Shown here piece by piece: positions 43,658 through 52,550 of a stretch of DNA of 64,000 nt. The translations under genes were made by a program, and so were the position numbers. The DNA is taken from positions 1 to 64,000 of the forward strand of contig JAFXJT010000046.1 in assembly GCA_017532085.1 (NCBI GenBank), in the 5' to 3' direction. The notes beneath the pieces were generated by a model. That model saw nothing but the letters and a program-made list of their open reading frames with translations. It searched no databases and was not told the origin of the DNA. The DNA is from Oscillospiraceae bacterium. GTDB taxonomy: Bacteria; Bacillota; Clostridia; Oscillospirales; Ruminococcaceae. Numbering within the stretch: position 1 is the first letter of the stretch; every line of letters begins with the position of its first letter.

Positions 43658-44827
43658 TCAGTTCACCTCCGCAATATAAAAGATATCGCTGGTGGGACGT
43701 CCGCCGTTGTAGGGCTGATTGTAAACGCCGCCTTGGAAGATCATCATTGCGCTCTGTCCGCCGTCCAGATTATAGGCGTTTTTGCAGCCCAGATCCTGAA
43801 ACAGCGCAGCAAAATCCTGCATATCCAGTCCGACAGAGTAACCATCCTGTCTGCCGTCAACGGTGATGAAAACATAATGTCCCGGCTCGTAATACCCAAA
43901 GCCTGTGCGAGGATTGATGCCTCGGACATGGGAATGGAATGTTTCCGGTGCCTGATAATCCCTCAACAGCGCAGGACCGAAGCTCATGGTCTGATAGAGT
44001 CCATTCTGCATGGCAGCAGCGAGATTGAATTCAGAGGCGGATTCCACGGTGACAGTTCCGTCGTAAAACATCGAACAGACATCGTTGCGCATCGTATCTC
44101 GATAGAGCGTATAGTTTCGTACGATCACGCCGTTATCGCGAATGCCGTAATAATCGCCGTTGACCGCTAAGATGGCATTGTTGGCAGCAGCGATATTCTG
44201 AGGCCATTCTGTGAGGTTTTTACCATATTCGCCCTTTGCAAAGGCAGATTTCAGATTATCGACATAGCGCACATACACATCCGCAATATAAGCCACGCTG
44301 GAGCCCACCTGTCGGGTTTCAATATTGATGTACACATCATGGCTGCGGTAGCTGTTTTCCGTTACAGTGATCTGATCGCCGAGAGCAAACAGAGTCGGCC
44401 ACTTGCTGCCCCATCCCGCAAGATCGTATTGCACTGCTGTAGTGGTTGTTGTTGTGGTGGTGGTAGAGGTGGAGGTGGTTGTGGAGTCTGTATGGCTTTC
44501 GGTACTGCCGGCCGTCACGGTGGTCTCATAGCTTTGCGTTGTAACAGAAGTGGTTGTTGTTTCGGTTTGTGCGGCAGAGTCCGTTTGCTCTGACAAAGTC
44601 GATGTACCGGTTGTTGTCGTCGTCAAAGCTGTTGTAGAGCCGTATGGATTCTGATTTGGAATCACCGCCTGCTGCAGCTTGTCCGGGTCTTTGACCAAGG
44701 ATTCGGAGCGCACATGATGAAAATAGGAGAAGGTCAGGATACATACTGCCAGCAGCAGCACATCGCCCAGCAGCATCAGCGGCAAAGGCAGCGGCTTTCG
44801 CGGCAGCTTGTTTGTAAGATTTGCCAT
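43658..44827 (-). CDS. Membrane-anchored NAGPA-domain (phosphodiester glycosidase) protein
   Basis: 389 residues. Cytoplasmic start, one transmembrane helix (LPLMLLGDVLLLAVCILTF), a Thr/Ser-rich linker (about residues 64-135), then the NAGPA domain outside the cell: AILAVNGDYYGIRDNGVIVR, SFGPALLRDY, INPRTGFGYYEPGHYVFITV and CKNAYNLDGGQSAMMIFQGG with the NxDGG active-site motif. The family removes N-acetylglucosamine from phosphodiesters and often occurs with surface-polysaccharide genes. It follows a GT2-GtrA protein by 31 bases. The linker resembles those of secreted fibrolytic proteins. Confidence 0.85.
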   Translation of the reverse strand: MANLTNKLPRKPLPLPLMLLGDVLLLAVCILTFSYFHHVRSESLVKDPDKLQQAVIPNQNPYGSTTALTTTTTGTSTLSEQTDSAAQTETTTTSVTTQSYETTVTAGSTESHTDSTTTSTSTTTTTTTTTAVQYDLAGWGSKWPTLFALGDQITVTENSYRSHDVYINIETRQVGSSVAYIADVYVRYVDNLKSAFAKGEYGKNLTEWPQNIAAANNAILAVNGDYYGIRDNGVIVRNYTLYRDTMRNDVCSMFYDGTVTVESASEFNLAAAMQNGLYQTMSFGPALLRDYQAPETFHSHVRGINPRTGFGYYEPGHYVFITVDGRQDGYSVGLDMQDFAALFQDLGCKNAYNLDGGQSAMMIFQGGVYNQPYNGGRPTSDIFYIAEVN

Positions 44828-44858
44828 GGAAGAAGATCCTTTCTATCAGAAAAATCAG

Positions 44859-45950
44859 TCATGCTTTGGAGCGAAAGACCCAATCCTGCTGAATACGGAA
44901 GCTGATAAAATACAGTATGGTATCCACCAGCAGCTTGAGCAGTGCCACCACCCATTTGCTTTCGCCAAACGGCAGCGTCAGCAGAAAGACCAATCCATAG
45001 GAGGCAAACATCTGCAAAACACAGAGGATATAATATCGGAGCAGAGTCTGCTTTAAGGGCGCATCGCTGCGAAACACGGCTTTGCGATTGAGTGTATAAT
45101 TAAACAGAGAACTGATCACGCGTGCAATTACCGTTGCAATCAATAAACGGGGGGATTTTGCCAGTTTTTTGAGCAGAATATTCAGCAGATTGAATATGCC
45201 GTAATCCAAAAGGAAGGAACATATGGAGCTGAGAAAGAAGCGGATAATAATGCCGTATACCCGCAGAGAATCTTTGATAGGACGAAAATGCGAGGTCTTG
45301 TTTTCGTCGATATAAATGGTACGGATGACCTGCTCTGCAAAGGGGATGCGTTTGTTTTTACAGACCAGCAGCATATTGGTTTCATATTCAAAGCGTTCTC
45401 CGTCGATTTCCAGCATCAGCGGGATGACCGATTGCGGGAACGCACGCAGACCTGTCTGGGTATCCGAGATCTTCAGTCCGCAGAAGGCACGGAAGATAAA
45501 GGAGGTGCATTTGTTTCCAAACCGACTTTTTGGCGGTACATTTTCCGCATCAAAATCACGCACACCCAATACAATGCTGTCAGGCTGCTGTTGCGCATCG
45601 AGCAGGGAGAGCATTTTAATCACACAGGCTTCAATATCCTCGGGATGATGTTGATTGTCCGCATCAATGGTGACGCAGCCCCGGGATGCACTGCGGTTTT
45701 CCAGATACCATGCAAAAGCAGTTTTCAGTGCACGGCCTTTTCCCAGATTTTTCGGGTGATGGAGCAATGCACAGCCGAATCGACTGACAGCCTCTTCAAA
45801 AAAATGCTGATTCTTCTGTGCAGAGCCGTCATCAATCAGCAGAATATCTGTAAATCCACGTTTTCTGATGCCTTCGACGACGGCGAGCAGCCGACTGTCG
45901 GGATCCAGTGAAGGGATGATGACTGTAATGTCTTGAAACTCGTATGCCAT
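44859..45950 (-). CDS. Family 2 glycosyltransferase fused to a GtrA-like membrane domain
   Basis: 363 residues. N-terminal GT-A domain of the dolichyl-phosphate-sugar synthase type (ITVIIPSLDPDSRLLAVVEG; IDDGSAQ; GCVTIDADNQHHPEDIEACV; DTQTGLRAFP, residues about 8-225), followed by four GtrA-type helices (about 235-355, from FFLSSICSFLLDYGIFNLLN to YFISFRIQQDWVF). GT2 members load a sugar on a polyprenyl phosphate and GtrA members flip or handle such carriers, so the fusion could couple both steps. First gene of a three-gene operon with the NAGPA protein. Confidence 0.87.
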   Translation of the reverse strand: MAYEFQDITVIIPSLDPDSRLLAVVEGIRKRGFTDILLIDDGSAQKNQHFFEEAVSRFGCALLHHPKNLGKGRALKTAFAWYLENRSASRGCVTIDADNQHHPEDIEACVIKMLSLLDAQQQPDSIVLGVRDFDAENVPPKSRFGNKCTSFIFRAFCGLKISDTQTGLRAFPQSVIPLMLEIDGERFEYETNMLLVCKNKRIPFAEQVIRTIYIDENKTSHFRPIKDSLRVYGIIIRFFLSSICSFLLDYGIFNLLNILLKKLAKSPRLLIATVIARVISSLFNYTLNRKAVFRSDAPLKQTLLRYYILCVLQMFASYGLVFLLTLPFGESKWVVALLKLLVDTILYFISFRIQQDWVFRSKA

Positions 45951-46026
45951 TGAAAAAGCGCCTCCCTCTTGTTCATCTGAAACACCTTATGTATGTGCAA
46001 GCAACATAGCACATCATACATAGACT

Positions 46027-46060
46027 ATTATATCATGAAATCCTTGGAATTGCAAGCGCT
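46027..46060 (-). promoter_or_regulatory. Promoter of the GT2-NAGPA operon with the shared 13-mer
   Basis: On the minus strand TTGCAA (46055-46050), 17-base spacer, TATAAT (46032-46027). AATTGCAAGCGCT (46048-46060 on the plus strand) covers the -35, identical to the 13-mer over the gap -35 box at 661-673. The leader is about 70 bases and contains a GAGGGAGG-type Shine-Dalgarno. Confidence 0.65.
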
Positions 46061-46097
46061 GTTCCGAGCTGATTCAACAAAAACGGGAAAAATGCGC

Positions 46098-46144
46098 AAA
46101 AAACGATCCTTCTGTCAATACACAAGGGTATTGCAGAAGGATCG
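46098..46144 (-). terminator. Terminator after the GH3 gene
   Basis: 16-bp stem with one bulge (CGATCCTTCTGTCAATA / TATTGCAGAAGGATCG; 46104-46120 and 46129-46144), followed on the minus strand by TTTTTT. Confidence 0.88.
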
Positions 46145-46151
46145 GTGAAGA

Positions 46152-48434
46152 TTATTGCTTGGGGATCTGCCGCATAGCAGCATACAATACCTGCTGCTGC
46201 GGTTCGGAGCAGCCATGATTGCCCAGAATCAGTGAGATGGTATCCTGTGCGGTATATTCATAGCTTGTCAGCATAGCACACCAGGAAATGCCCTGCTGTG
46301 CAAAGAATTGCTTTACGGCATCCTGCAGAGCCGGTGTTTCCATGATGGTTTTCACCGAGGTCTGCGGACCATAGGAATAGGGCGATTCCACATCGGCATA
46401 GACCATGCAGGAGGCTTGCAGATCTCTTGAGGAAAAACCGGCGCTTATTTCATAGAAGCCCTCTTCAAAGGTCCACAGGTGGAGATTGGGATCATAGGAA
46501 GAAAAGGCGGTGCGATCCAGTGTGATGGAGATCGTTTTTGTTTCTCCGGCAGAAAGCGTCAGCTTACGGAAGGCCTTCAGTTCCCGAACAGGTTTTGTCA
46601 ATGTGCTGTGCGGATCACGGACATAGAATTGCAGCACTGTTTTACCCTCTTTGCTGCCGCAGTTGCGGACAGTGGCAGTGATTGTGACGGTATTGCAAAA
46701 GCGTTCGGTTTCTGCATGCAGCGCAGTGACGGCAAAATCGGTATAGGATAATCCATGACCGAAGGGATATTGGGGCTCAATTTTGCGTGCATCATACCAG
46801 CGATAGCCGGCAAAAATGCCTTCTGCATATTGTACCTGCATCCCATCGCCGGGGAAATGCAGATAAGCCGGCAGATCCTCCAGACGCTTTGGCCATGTCA
46901 GCGGCAGCTTGCCGGAAGGATTCCGATTACCGCACAACAGATCAGCCATCGCGGAGGCTCCTTGCATACCGGGCAAAAACAGACAGAAGATCGCATCAAA
47001 TTTCTGTTCCCATTGTTCTAAAGCAACGGGTGCCGCCACATTCAGCAGCAATATGGTTTTCATGCCCTTTGCTTTGGCGGCAGGCAGCAACGAGGCCCAT
47101 TCTTTTTCCACAGCATCTGCAATGGAAATGGATTTCAGATCATTGCCCTCCTGACCGGGCAGCGAATAGACATAAAGGAGAGTGTCAGCGTGTGTCGGCA
47201 TACTGTGAAGCGTGACCTGTGCAAACCGTTCAGAGAGCGCCTTGGAAAAGGGGACATTTCTTGTGGTATGAATTCCTGCACTGCCTTCGCCGCAGGTCAG
47301 CAACTCGGCAGCATGCTCTCCGTAAACAGCAAGACTTGCCGAGGAAGACAGAGGACAGCAGCCATTTGCATTTTTCAACAGGATGATTCCCTCAGCAGCC
47401 GCTTCATAGGCTGCATGATCGGTTTGTTCCAATGAAATTTCTCCGCCTGCGGGCAATGCATATTGCGCTGCAAGCTTTGCCACACGCTGCGCAGAAATTG
47501 CCAGAGCTTCGGGATGCAGTGATCCATCTGCCAGTGCATCTGTCAGCGGCTGAGGAGATACCGGTCCCGGCATTTGCAGATCGTTGCCGGCATTGATCGC
47601 AGCAGCCGGATGATAAACAGCACCCCAATCGGACATGACCAAGCCGTCAAATCCCCATTCCTCACGGAGCATATCATGCAGCAGGGCACGATTCTCGGTA
47701 CAAGGCACGCCGTTGATCTGATTATAGGCGCTCATGACCGTAGCAACGCCGGCATCCACACAAGCATGAAAGCCGGGATAATACAGTTCATGGAGGGCAC
47801 GCTCTGAAATTGTCTCATTGATGCTGAGCCGATTGGTTTCCTGATTGTTCGCTGCAAAATGCTTGACATTGGCTGCCACACCATGCTTTTGCACGCCCTT
47901 GACCATGGAGGGAGCCAAAGCAGAAATCAGATAGGGATCTTCGGAATAGCCCTCAAACAATCGGCCGTTGCGAACATCCCGATGCAGATTGACATTGGGC
48001 GTGCCCAGCAGCACGTGGACTCCATAGGCACGCGCTTCGGTTCCCAGTGCATCACCGACTGCCTCGATGACCTCGGGATTCCATGTGGCACCCAGCAGAA
48101 TGCCGGGCGGATAGCAGCCGGGCGGAGTCATGGCGGGGAATCGCTCCCGCAGCTTCTCTGTGATCCAATCATAGAGCGCTTTTGCCTCCTCGGTTGCCAG
48201 CATTTCGGGCTGATAGAAGTGTTCGATCACATCAATTTTCGCATCCTCGCTGACATCGGTGCGGCCGGCAGCGCTGATCATATCTCCGAAAAGCTGCTCG
48301 AAATTCATGCCGGTACCGCCATCCAGCAGCTGCATACGGGGGATTCCCTGTTCCGGAATGCCGGCAGAGCCAAAGAAGGAGCCACCGCCTACCAGACGAA
48401 TCTGCTGTTGCGGGGTGAGCTGTTTTTGTTCCAT
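46152..48434 (-). CDS. GH3 family beta-glucosidase-type enzyme
   Basis: 760 residues, no signal peptide, so intracellular. Order: (alpha/beta)8 domain (about 10-330) with LLDGGTGMNFEQLFGD, NVKHFAANNQETNRLS and GLVMSDWGAVYH (nucleophile Asp); alpha/beta sandwich (about 365-570, GIILLKNANGCCPLS); fibronectin III-like domain (about 610-680, VLQFYVRDPHSTLTKPVREL). Typical of cytoplasmic beta-glucosidases or related enzymes splitting cello-oligosaccharides taken up by the cell; beta-xylosidase or other specificities cannot be excluded. ATG at 48434 has AAGGAG eight bases upstream. Last gene of an operon with a patatin and a membrane protein. Confidence 0.92.
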   Translation of the reverse strand: MEQKQLTPQQQIRLVGGGSFFGSAGIPEQGIPRMQLLDGGTGMNFEQLFGDMISAAGRTDVSEDAKIDVIEHFYQPEMLATEEAKALYDWITEKLRERFPAMTPPGCYPPGILLGATWNPEVIEAVGDALGTEARAYGVHVLLGTPNVNLHRDVRNGRLFEGYSEDPYLISALAPSMVKGVQKHGVAANVKHFAANNQETNRLSINETISERALHELYYPGFHACVDAGVATVMSAYNQINGVPCTENRALLHDMLREEWGFDGLVMSDWGAVYHPAAAINAGNDLQMPGPVSPQPLTDALADGSLHPEALAISAQRVAKLAAQYALPAGGEISLEQTDHAAYEAAAEGIILLKNANGCCPLSSSASLAVYGEHAAELLTCGEGSAGIHTTRNVPFSKALSERFAQVTLHSMPTHADTLLYVYSLPGQEGNDLKSISIADAVEKEWASLLPAAKAKGMKTILLLNVAAPVALEQWEQKFDAIFCLFLPGMQGASAMADLLCGNRNPSGKLPLTWPKRLEDLPAYLHFPGDGMQVQYAEGIFAGYRWYDARKIEPQYPFGHGLSYTDFAVTALHAETERFCNTVTITATVRNCGSKEGKTVLQFYVRDPHSTLTKPVRELKAFRKLTLSAGETKTISITLDRTAFSSYDPNLHLWTFEEGFYEISAGFSSRDLQASCMVYADVESPYSYGPQTSVKTIMETPALQDAVKQFFAQQGISWCAMLTSYEYTAQDTISLILGNHGCSEPQQQVLYAAMRQIPKQ

Positions 48435-48460
48435 AACAATAACTCCTTTTTGTGGATTTG

Positions 48461-49573
48461 CTAAGAATTCTTGCATTCGATCTGTCGGAATGCGCCAAAA
48501 TCGTTTAATGCATCCAAAAGCATATGCGGATCCATAATCCATGCACGACGGATCTGATTGGGATCCAGAATACGATAATGCTGCCGGAATCCCGGAGCAC
48601 GATGATGCTGGATTCGCCAGCCTTCGATGGCAAATACGTCATTATACCAGAGCTTTCCTCCCATTGTGGGGAAGGGCAGATTGTTGCAGAAGCGCTCCTG
48701 ATATCGCTCCAGAAAGACTTGGATTGCGGCGGCACTGTCAAATACACGCTGCATTTTTGCCGTCAGTGCAGCATTGATACTGCCGATATCACCATTGTAG
48801 AATGTGGTATGCTCCAGCAAAGCAAGGGTATCCCGATAGCCCTGCATCATACGTGAGCGAAGATGCTCGGGTGTAAAATCCAGCGTGCCCGAAAGCATGG
48901 TTCCCATGGATTGCAAAGGTTTGCATACGGTAAAGCTGCAATCGGGATATTGTTCTGCAAGATTATGTCTGCCCAAACGGGCAAAACGAGAATTCTGCAC
49001 GCCATAAAGCGAAAATTCATGGTTAAGAGATACCAAGATCATGCTGCGATGCCCGTGTGCATAGAGTGCAGGCACGCAATGATCGCCCTCCGGGGTCAAG
49101 CCTCCATCCAGATAGGTGCCGTCTTGATAGGATTCGGGACGAAAGATTCCGGGGATCGCTGACGATGCCAGCAGCAGCGTGCGAATATCCTCGGCGCAAA
49201 GACCATTGAGCTGATGATATTCTGTGCAGCGTCTTGCGGTATGATACACGCTGACATGGATTGCAATGGGTGCATTGCTGACTGCTTCTAAAGGGATTTC
49301 ATGCAGCAGGCGGATCAGTCCCTTGCGGGAAAACAAAGCGCCGTTTCCGCCATCGGAGAGCAGATCCTCGGGGCGGAGCGAAAGCCAGATCTGTGCTGCA
49401 AGCTCCCAATCACCCAGAGCAAACAAAACAGCATTCAAGGCTCCTACAGAACAGCCTGCCGCCGCTGTGACATGATCCAGCCGATGCTGTTCCGCCAAGG
49501 CTTTCCATGCGCCGATCTGAAATGCGCCCTTTGCGCCGCCGCCGGAAAGCAGCAGTCCGGTGGGATGATTCAT
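48461..49573 (-). CDS. Patatin-like phospholipase
   Basis: 370 residues. Begins LLLSGGGAKGAFQIGAWKAL (oxyanion hole), then AAGCSVGALNAVLFAL (GxSxG nucleophile) and QDGTYLDGGLTPEG (catalytic Asp, DGG). A Ser-Asp dyad acyl hydrolase acting on lipids; no signal peptide, so cytoplasmic or membrane-associated. Placed three bases after the upstream membrane protein and 26 bases before the GH3 gene, a tight operon. A link between a lipase-like protein and a beta-glucosidase is not an obvious pathway. Confidence 0.88.
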   Translation of the reverse strand: MNHPTGLLLSGGGAKGAFQIGAWKALAEQHRLDHVTAAAGCSVGALNAVLFALGDWELAAQIWLSLRPEDLLSDGGNGALFSRKGLIRLLHEIPLEAVSNAPIAIHVSVYHTARRCTEYHQLNGLCAEDIRTLLLASSAIPGIFRPESYQDGTYLDGGLTPEGDHCVPALYAHGHRSMILVSLNHEFSLYGVQNSRFARLGRHNLAEQYPDCSFTVCKPLQSMGTMLSGTLDFTPEHLRSRMMQGYRDTLALLEHTTFYNGDIGSINAALTAKMQRVFDSAAAIQVFLERYQERFCNNLPFPTMGGKLWYNDVFAIEGWRIQHHRAPGFRQHYRILDPNQIRRAWIMDPHMLLDALNDFGAFRQIECKNS

Positions 49574-49576
49574 AGG

Positions 49577-50977
49577 TCAAGAGACTCCTTTCTGCACAGA
49601 GCTTGATTGCAGCCCCGATGCTTGCTCTTTGCTTGGTACGGAAAGATAGTGCAATGTCTGTTCCATAGCAGAGAGCGCTTCAAGGGGCATAGGCTGCTCT
49701 GCATAACGGATCTGCGCAAAGGCATTGGTGATTTGTGCCAGCGGTTTTTGTGCCGAAGCAGAGAGCTGTGTCTGTGAATCGGCAAGGATTTCATAGGGGG
49801 TATCCGAAGGGTGCGGATCCTGCTGCCATGCGGGTGCCGTTAGCATCAGCCGATATCCCTCGTTGAATTTTGTCATAGAGGGAGCAGTTCCTTTCCACTT
49901 TTTGAATTGCTTTTTCCAAAGACGCTGTTTAGCCTTCGGGGATGCATGTGCTAAGGGCGCGCAGATGGTTTCAATATCCGTATATTCTTCGGATTCTGCA
50001 GCGTGGATTTCCTGTTTGCTGCGATTTGCCTGATGACGGCGCAGAGAAAGCGCTGCAAAATGCAGTCGGATTTGATAAAACCAATCGGAAAGCAGTGTTT
50101 TCCATATCCAAAGGATCGGCGGAATCAAAAGCAGCCAGAGCAGATTCCACCATGGATTGCCGTCTGTATTGTCGGGCAGCGGCGGTGCACCGGCATCGGG
50201 AACGGGCGTAGGCACAGCAGGCTTTGAGCCGCTCAGCGTTTGAATCAGATATGTCATACCCTGCAGGATCATACGCAGCAGCCATTTTCCGCCATTGCCC
50301 AGTGTTTCCATGAGAAACGCCAACGGCTTTGAAAACAAAAACAGCGCAGCGGCGATCCCCAGCACCAGCAGAATCAGTTGCAGATTGATACGGCGAATCT
50401 CCTTAGGGATGGGCAGCGCATCGTCACTGCGGCGATTGACCAGCCGAAGCAAGGTATATTGATTGCGAAGCAGAAGGAATATGGCTGTTTGCACGGCTGC
50501 CGCAGCGACGAAAACATACAGCGGCGGGGAAAGCGCTACGGAATTCAGTACCATTGCAGCAAGTGTATGCAGTGTCAGAAATCCCACAAAGGCATTGATA
50601 TCAAAAAGCTGATCGGCGCTGCGTTTTGCACTGCCTTTGCTGTACAGAAGCGTCATGCAGGTCAACAGCACTGCGCAAGGAAGCCCGATCCAATGATGGC
50701 ACAGCCATATGGTACCGATTGCCGCCGCAAGCATAACGGTATATCGTATCAGACGGATGGTAAGCGGTGTTTTGGCGTAATACTGTGCACAGCCTCTTGC
50801 GGTTATTGCGTTGAGCATACCGCAGAACAAGAGGATGCTGCAATAGAAAAGCGGTGGTATGACAGCTTTTTTTACAATACTGCTCAGCGTCATCCAGACA
50901 GGCAGCAGACAGAGTGTCCGTGCCGTAATTCCCAGCAGCTCCAGCAGGTGATCAAAGGTAGCAATGGGTTTTCGCAT
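49577..50977 (-). CDS. Polytopic membrane protein of unknown function
   Basis: About 466 residues. Around eight hydrophobic segments in the first 300 residues (for example LLGITARTLCLLPVWMTL, VLLTCMTLLYSKG, AVQTAIFLLLRN), a Pro-rich extracytoplasmic loop (PAVPTPVPDAGAPPLPDNTD), a further helix (NPWWNLLWLLLIPPILWIW) and a cytoplasmic tail of about 150 residues. The overall plan resembles DUF4129-containing transglutaminase partner proteins, but this is tentative. Start at 50977 (MRKPIATF) is chosen because upstream in-frame ATGs overlap the promoter; no good Shine-Dalgarno fits it, so the start is uncertain. Confidence 0.5.
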   Translation of the reverse strand: MRKPIATFDHLLELLGITARTLCLLPVWMTLSSIVKKAVIPPLFYCSILLFCGMLNAITARGCAQYYAKTPLTIRLIRYTVMLAAAIGTIWLCHHWIGLPCAVLLTCMTLLYSKGSAKRSADQLFDINAFVGFLTLHTLAAMVLNSVALSPPLYVFVAAAAVQTAIFLLLRNQYTLLRLVNRRSDDALPIPKEIRRINLQLILLVLGIAAALFLFSKPLAFLMETLGNGGKWLLRMILQGMTYLIQTLSGSKPAVPTPVPDAGAPPLPDNTDGNPWWNLLWLLLIPPILWIWKTLLSDWFYQIRLHFAALSLRRHQANRSKQEIHAAESEEYTDIETICAPLAHASPKAKQRLWKKQFKKWKGTAPSMTKFNEGYRLMLTAPAWQQDPHPSDTPYEILADSQTQLSASAQKPLAQITNAFAQIRYAEQPMPLEALSAMEQTLHYLSVPSKEQASGLQSSSVQKGVS

Positions 50978-51044
50978 AACGGATGGATGCCCTGTCAAAT
51001 CCCCAAAAGAGGAAGGGCACAGCTCCTTTCGGAAGTTTGCCTTC

Positions 51045-51073
51045 ATTGTAGCATAAGTGCGTACTTTTGTCAA
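51045..51073 (-). promoter_or_regulatory. Near-consensus promoter of the membrane protein-patatin-GH3 operon
   Basis: On the minus strand TTGACA (51073-51068), 17-base spacer, TACAAT (51050-51045), extended -10 TGC. It lies immediately beyond the terminator of the preceding operon. Confidence 0.88.
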
Positions 51074-51079
51074 TGCAAA

Positions 51080-51124
51080 GAAACATCGCTGCACCCGTAA
51101 GAGACGAGTACAGCGATGCGTTTC
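51080..51124 (-). terminator. Terminator of the ABC/DUF4340 operon
   Basis: GAAACATCGCTG ... CAGCGATGCGTTTC arms (51080-51091 and 51111-51124, one bulge) followed on the minus strand by TTTCTTT. Confidence 0.75.
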
Positions 51125-51131
51125 AAAGATC

Positions 51132-52550
51132 TTATTTCTGTTTGGATTCCAGTGCATACATCAAGGCTTCATAGGCTTTTACAAGACCTGTGCTGCCGGT
51201 GAAGCGGTTGAGACGAACGGTGAAATAGGAGTATTGTCCGTTCACCATCAGATAGAAATTATTGCTTGCCTGAGGAATGAAGGTGAGATGCGTTTCGGTG
51301 CCGTCAGGATGCGTATAGATGATTTCAGCAGCCGATTCGCCGGAAGGTACAGCGTTCAGATCAATGGCACTGATCCGCAGATCGGTAATGGCACGATAGA
51401 AATCCTGATACAGTGTCATAATATCATCGTCCTTCAATGCGTCGATATCGATGCCATCGATGGAATACTGCTCGTTGGCATAATCCACGGTAAGTGTAGT
51501 ATCCATATCGTACAGATCCCCAAGATTGACATTGAGCTTGCTGACATCTTTGATCTCAATGTCTGCACAATAGGACAGTACATAATCAAAGGTTTCGTTT
51601 TCCAGGAAGCTGACCTCTGCTCTGTTGACCCGGAATACCTGTTTGGATTCTGTGAAATAGCCATACATCTGCGTTTCATCTGCCGCATCGGAGATCATAT
51701 CACCGAACCAGATTTCAGATTCCATGGGGTGTCCGGCAGGACTCAGTCCCTTGACCTTGATGCGGTAGGCAGGTTCCGCAAGACCGTATTTTGCAAGATC
51801 TGTCGGATTTTCCTCCACAAAGCCCTGAATCATGACACGCACCAGCACATCCATCAGATCGGTGACGGAAGCATGATTGATGGCAAAGGGCTTGGGTTTG
51901 GTCATAATCCATGTATAATCCTTGTTGCGCTCCAGTGCTATGGTCAGCACATCGCCCCGGAACATCTCAAACTCTGTGACCTGTGTGCTGTACGTATCAA
52001 AGAGATACAGGTTTTTGAGCATATCCTTTGCGGAACAGAACACAGAACCTTCGGTATAGCCGATGGTGTATACATCATTGGAATCCGGCACCATGGCATA
52101 ATAGGCGTTAAAGGTGGGCGTACTGTCACCTACATAAAGCACATAGGGATTTTCTTCGCCTCTTTCGGTGGTGAATACCTTCACTGTGACAGGATGATCA
52201 AAGCCATAAAGCTCTGTTTCCTGACAATCAAAGGCAACGGTTTTTTCGGTGTTCAGACTGCAAAAATAGTTGCAGATCGTGGCGACAACATAGGTATTGA
52301 GGTTGAACTGCTCTGCACTTGTCAATATCCAAGCGCCATTTTCGGCATCCCATTCAAAGGCAAAATAACCGTCATCGTTATCCAGAGTAACCTTGGTAAT
52401 CTGCGTGCCATCGAAGGAAAACAGAGATTTTGCATTGCCGATCTGCTCTTTCTTTTCCTTATCGGAAGCGTTTTTGTCCACAATGAAATAAGCAGCACAA
52501 AGTACGATTGCAGCAATTGCCAGTCCGATAATCCAGCGAATGGGTTTCAT
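51132..52550 (-). CDS. DUF4340-type protein of the GldG-like ABC operon
   Basis: 472 residues. One N-terminal helix (RWIIGLAIAAIVLCAAYFIV), then a large extracytoplasmic, beta-rich domain with internally similar segments (W.LT...FNL...V..I, PYVLYVGDSTPTFNAYYAM, GFVEENPTDLAKYGLAEPAY). DUF4340 proteins are commonly encoded next to GldG-like ABC components in Clostridia; the function is unknown. Its start overlaps the end of the GldG-like gene by four bases, so it is translationally coupled and the last gene of a four-gene operon. Confidence 0.8.
   Translation of the reverse strand: MKPIRWIIGLAIAAIVLCAAYFIVDKNASDKEKKEQIGNAKSLFSFDGTQITKVTLDNDDGYFAFEWDAENGAWILTSAEQFNLNTYVVATICNYFCSLNTEKTVAFDCQETELYGFDHPVTVKVFTTERGEENPYVLYVGDSTPTFNAYYAMVPDSNDVYTIGYTEGSVFCSAKDMLKNLYLFDTYSTQVTEFEMFRGDVLTIALERNKDYTWIMTKPKPFAINHASVTDLMDVLVRVMIQGFVEENPTDLAKYGLAEPAYRIKVKGLSPAGHPMESEIWFGDMISDAADETQMYGYFTESKQVFRVNRAEVSFLENETFDYVLSYCADIEIKDVSKLNVNLGDLYDMDTTLTVDYANEQYSIDGIDIDALKDDDIMTLYQDFYRAITDLRISAIDLNAVPSGESAAEIIYTHPDGTETHLTFIPQASNNFYLMVNGQYSYFTVRLNRFTGSTGLVKAYEALMYALESKQK

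Noticed and set aside
51001..51046. 22-codon GTG-started leader peptide (GTG 51020) before the polytopic membrane protein
   Set aside because: The GTG is only two bases from GGAG, too close for normal initiation, and the peptide shows no regulatory codon runs.
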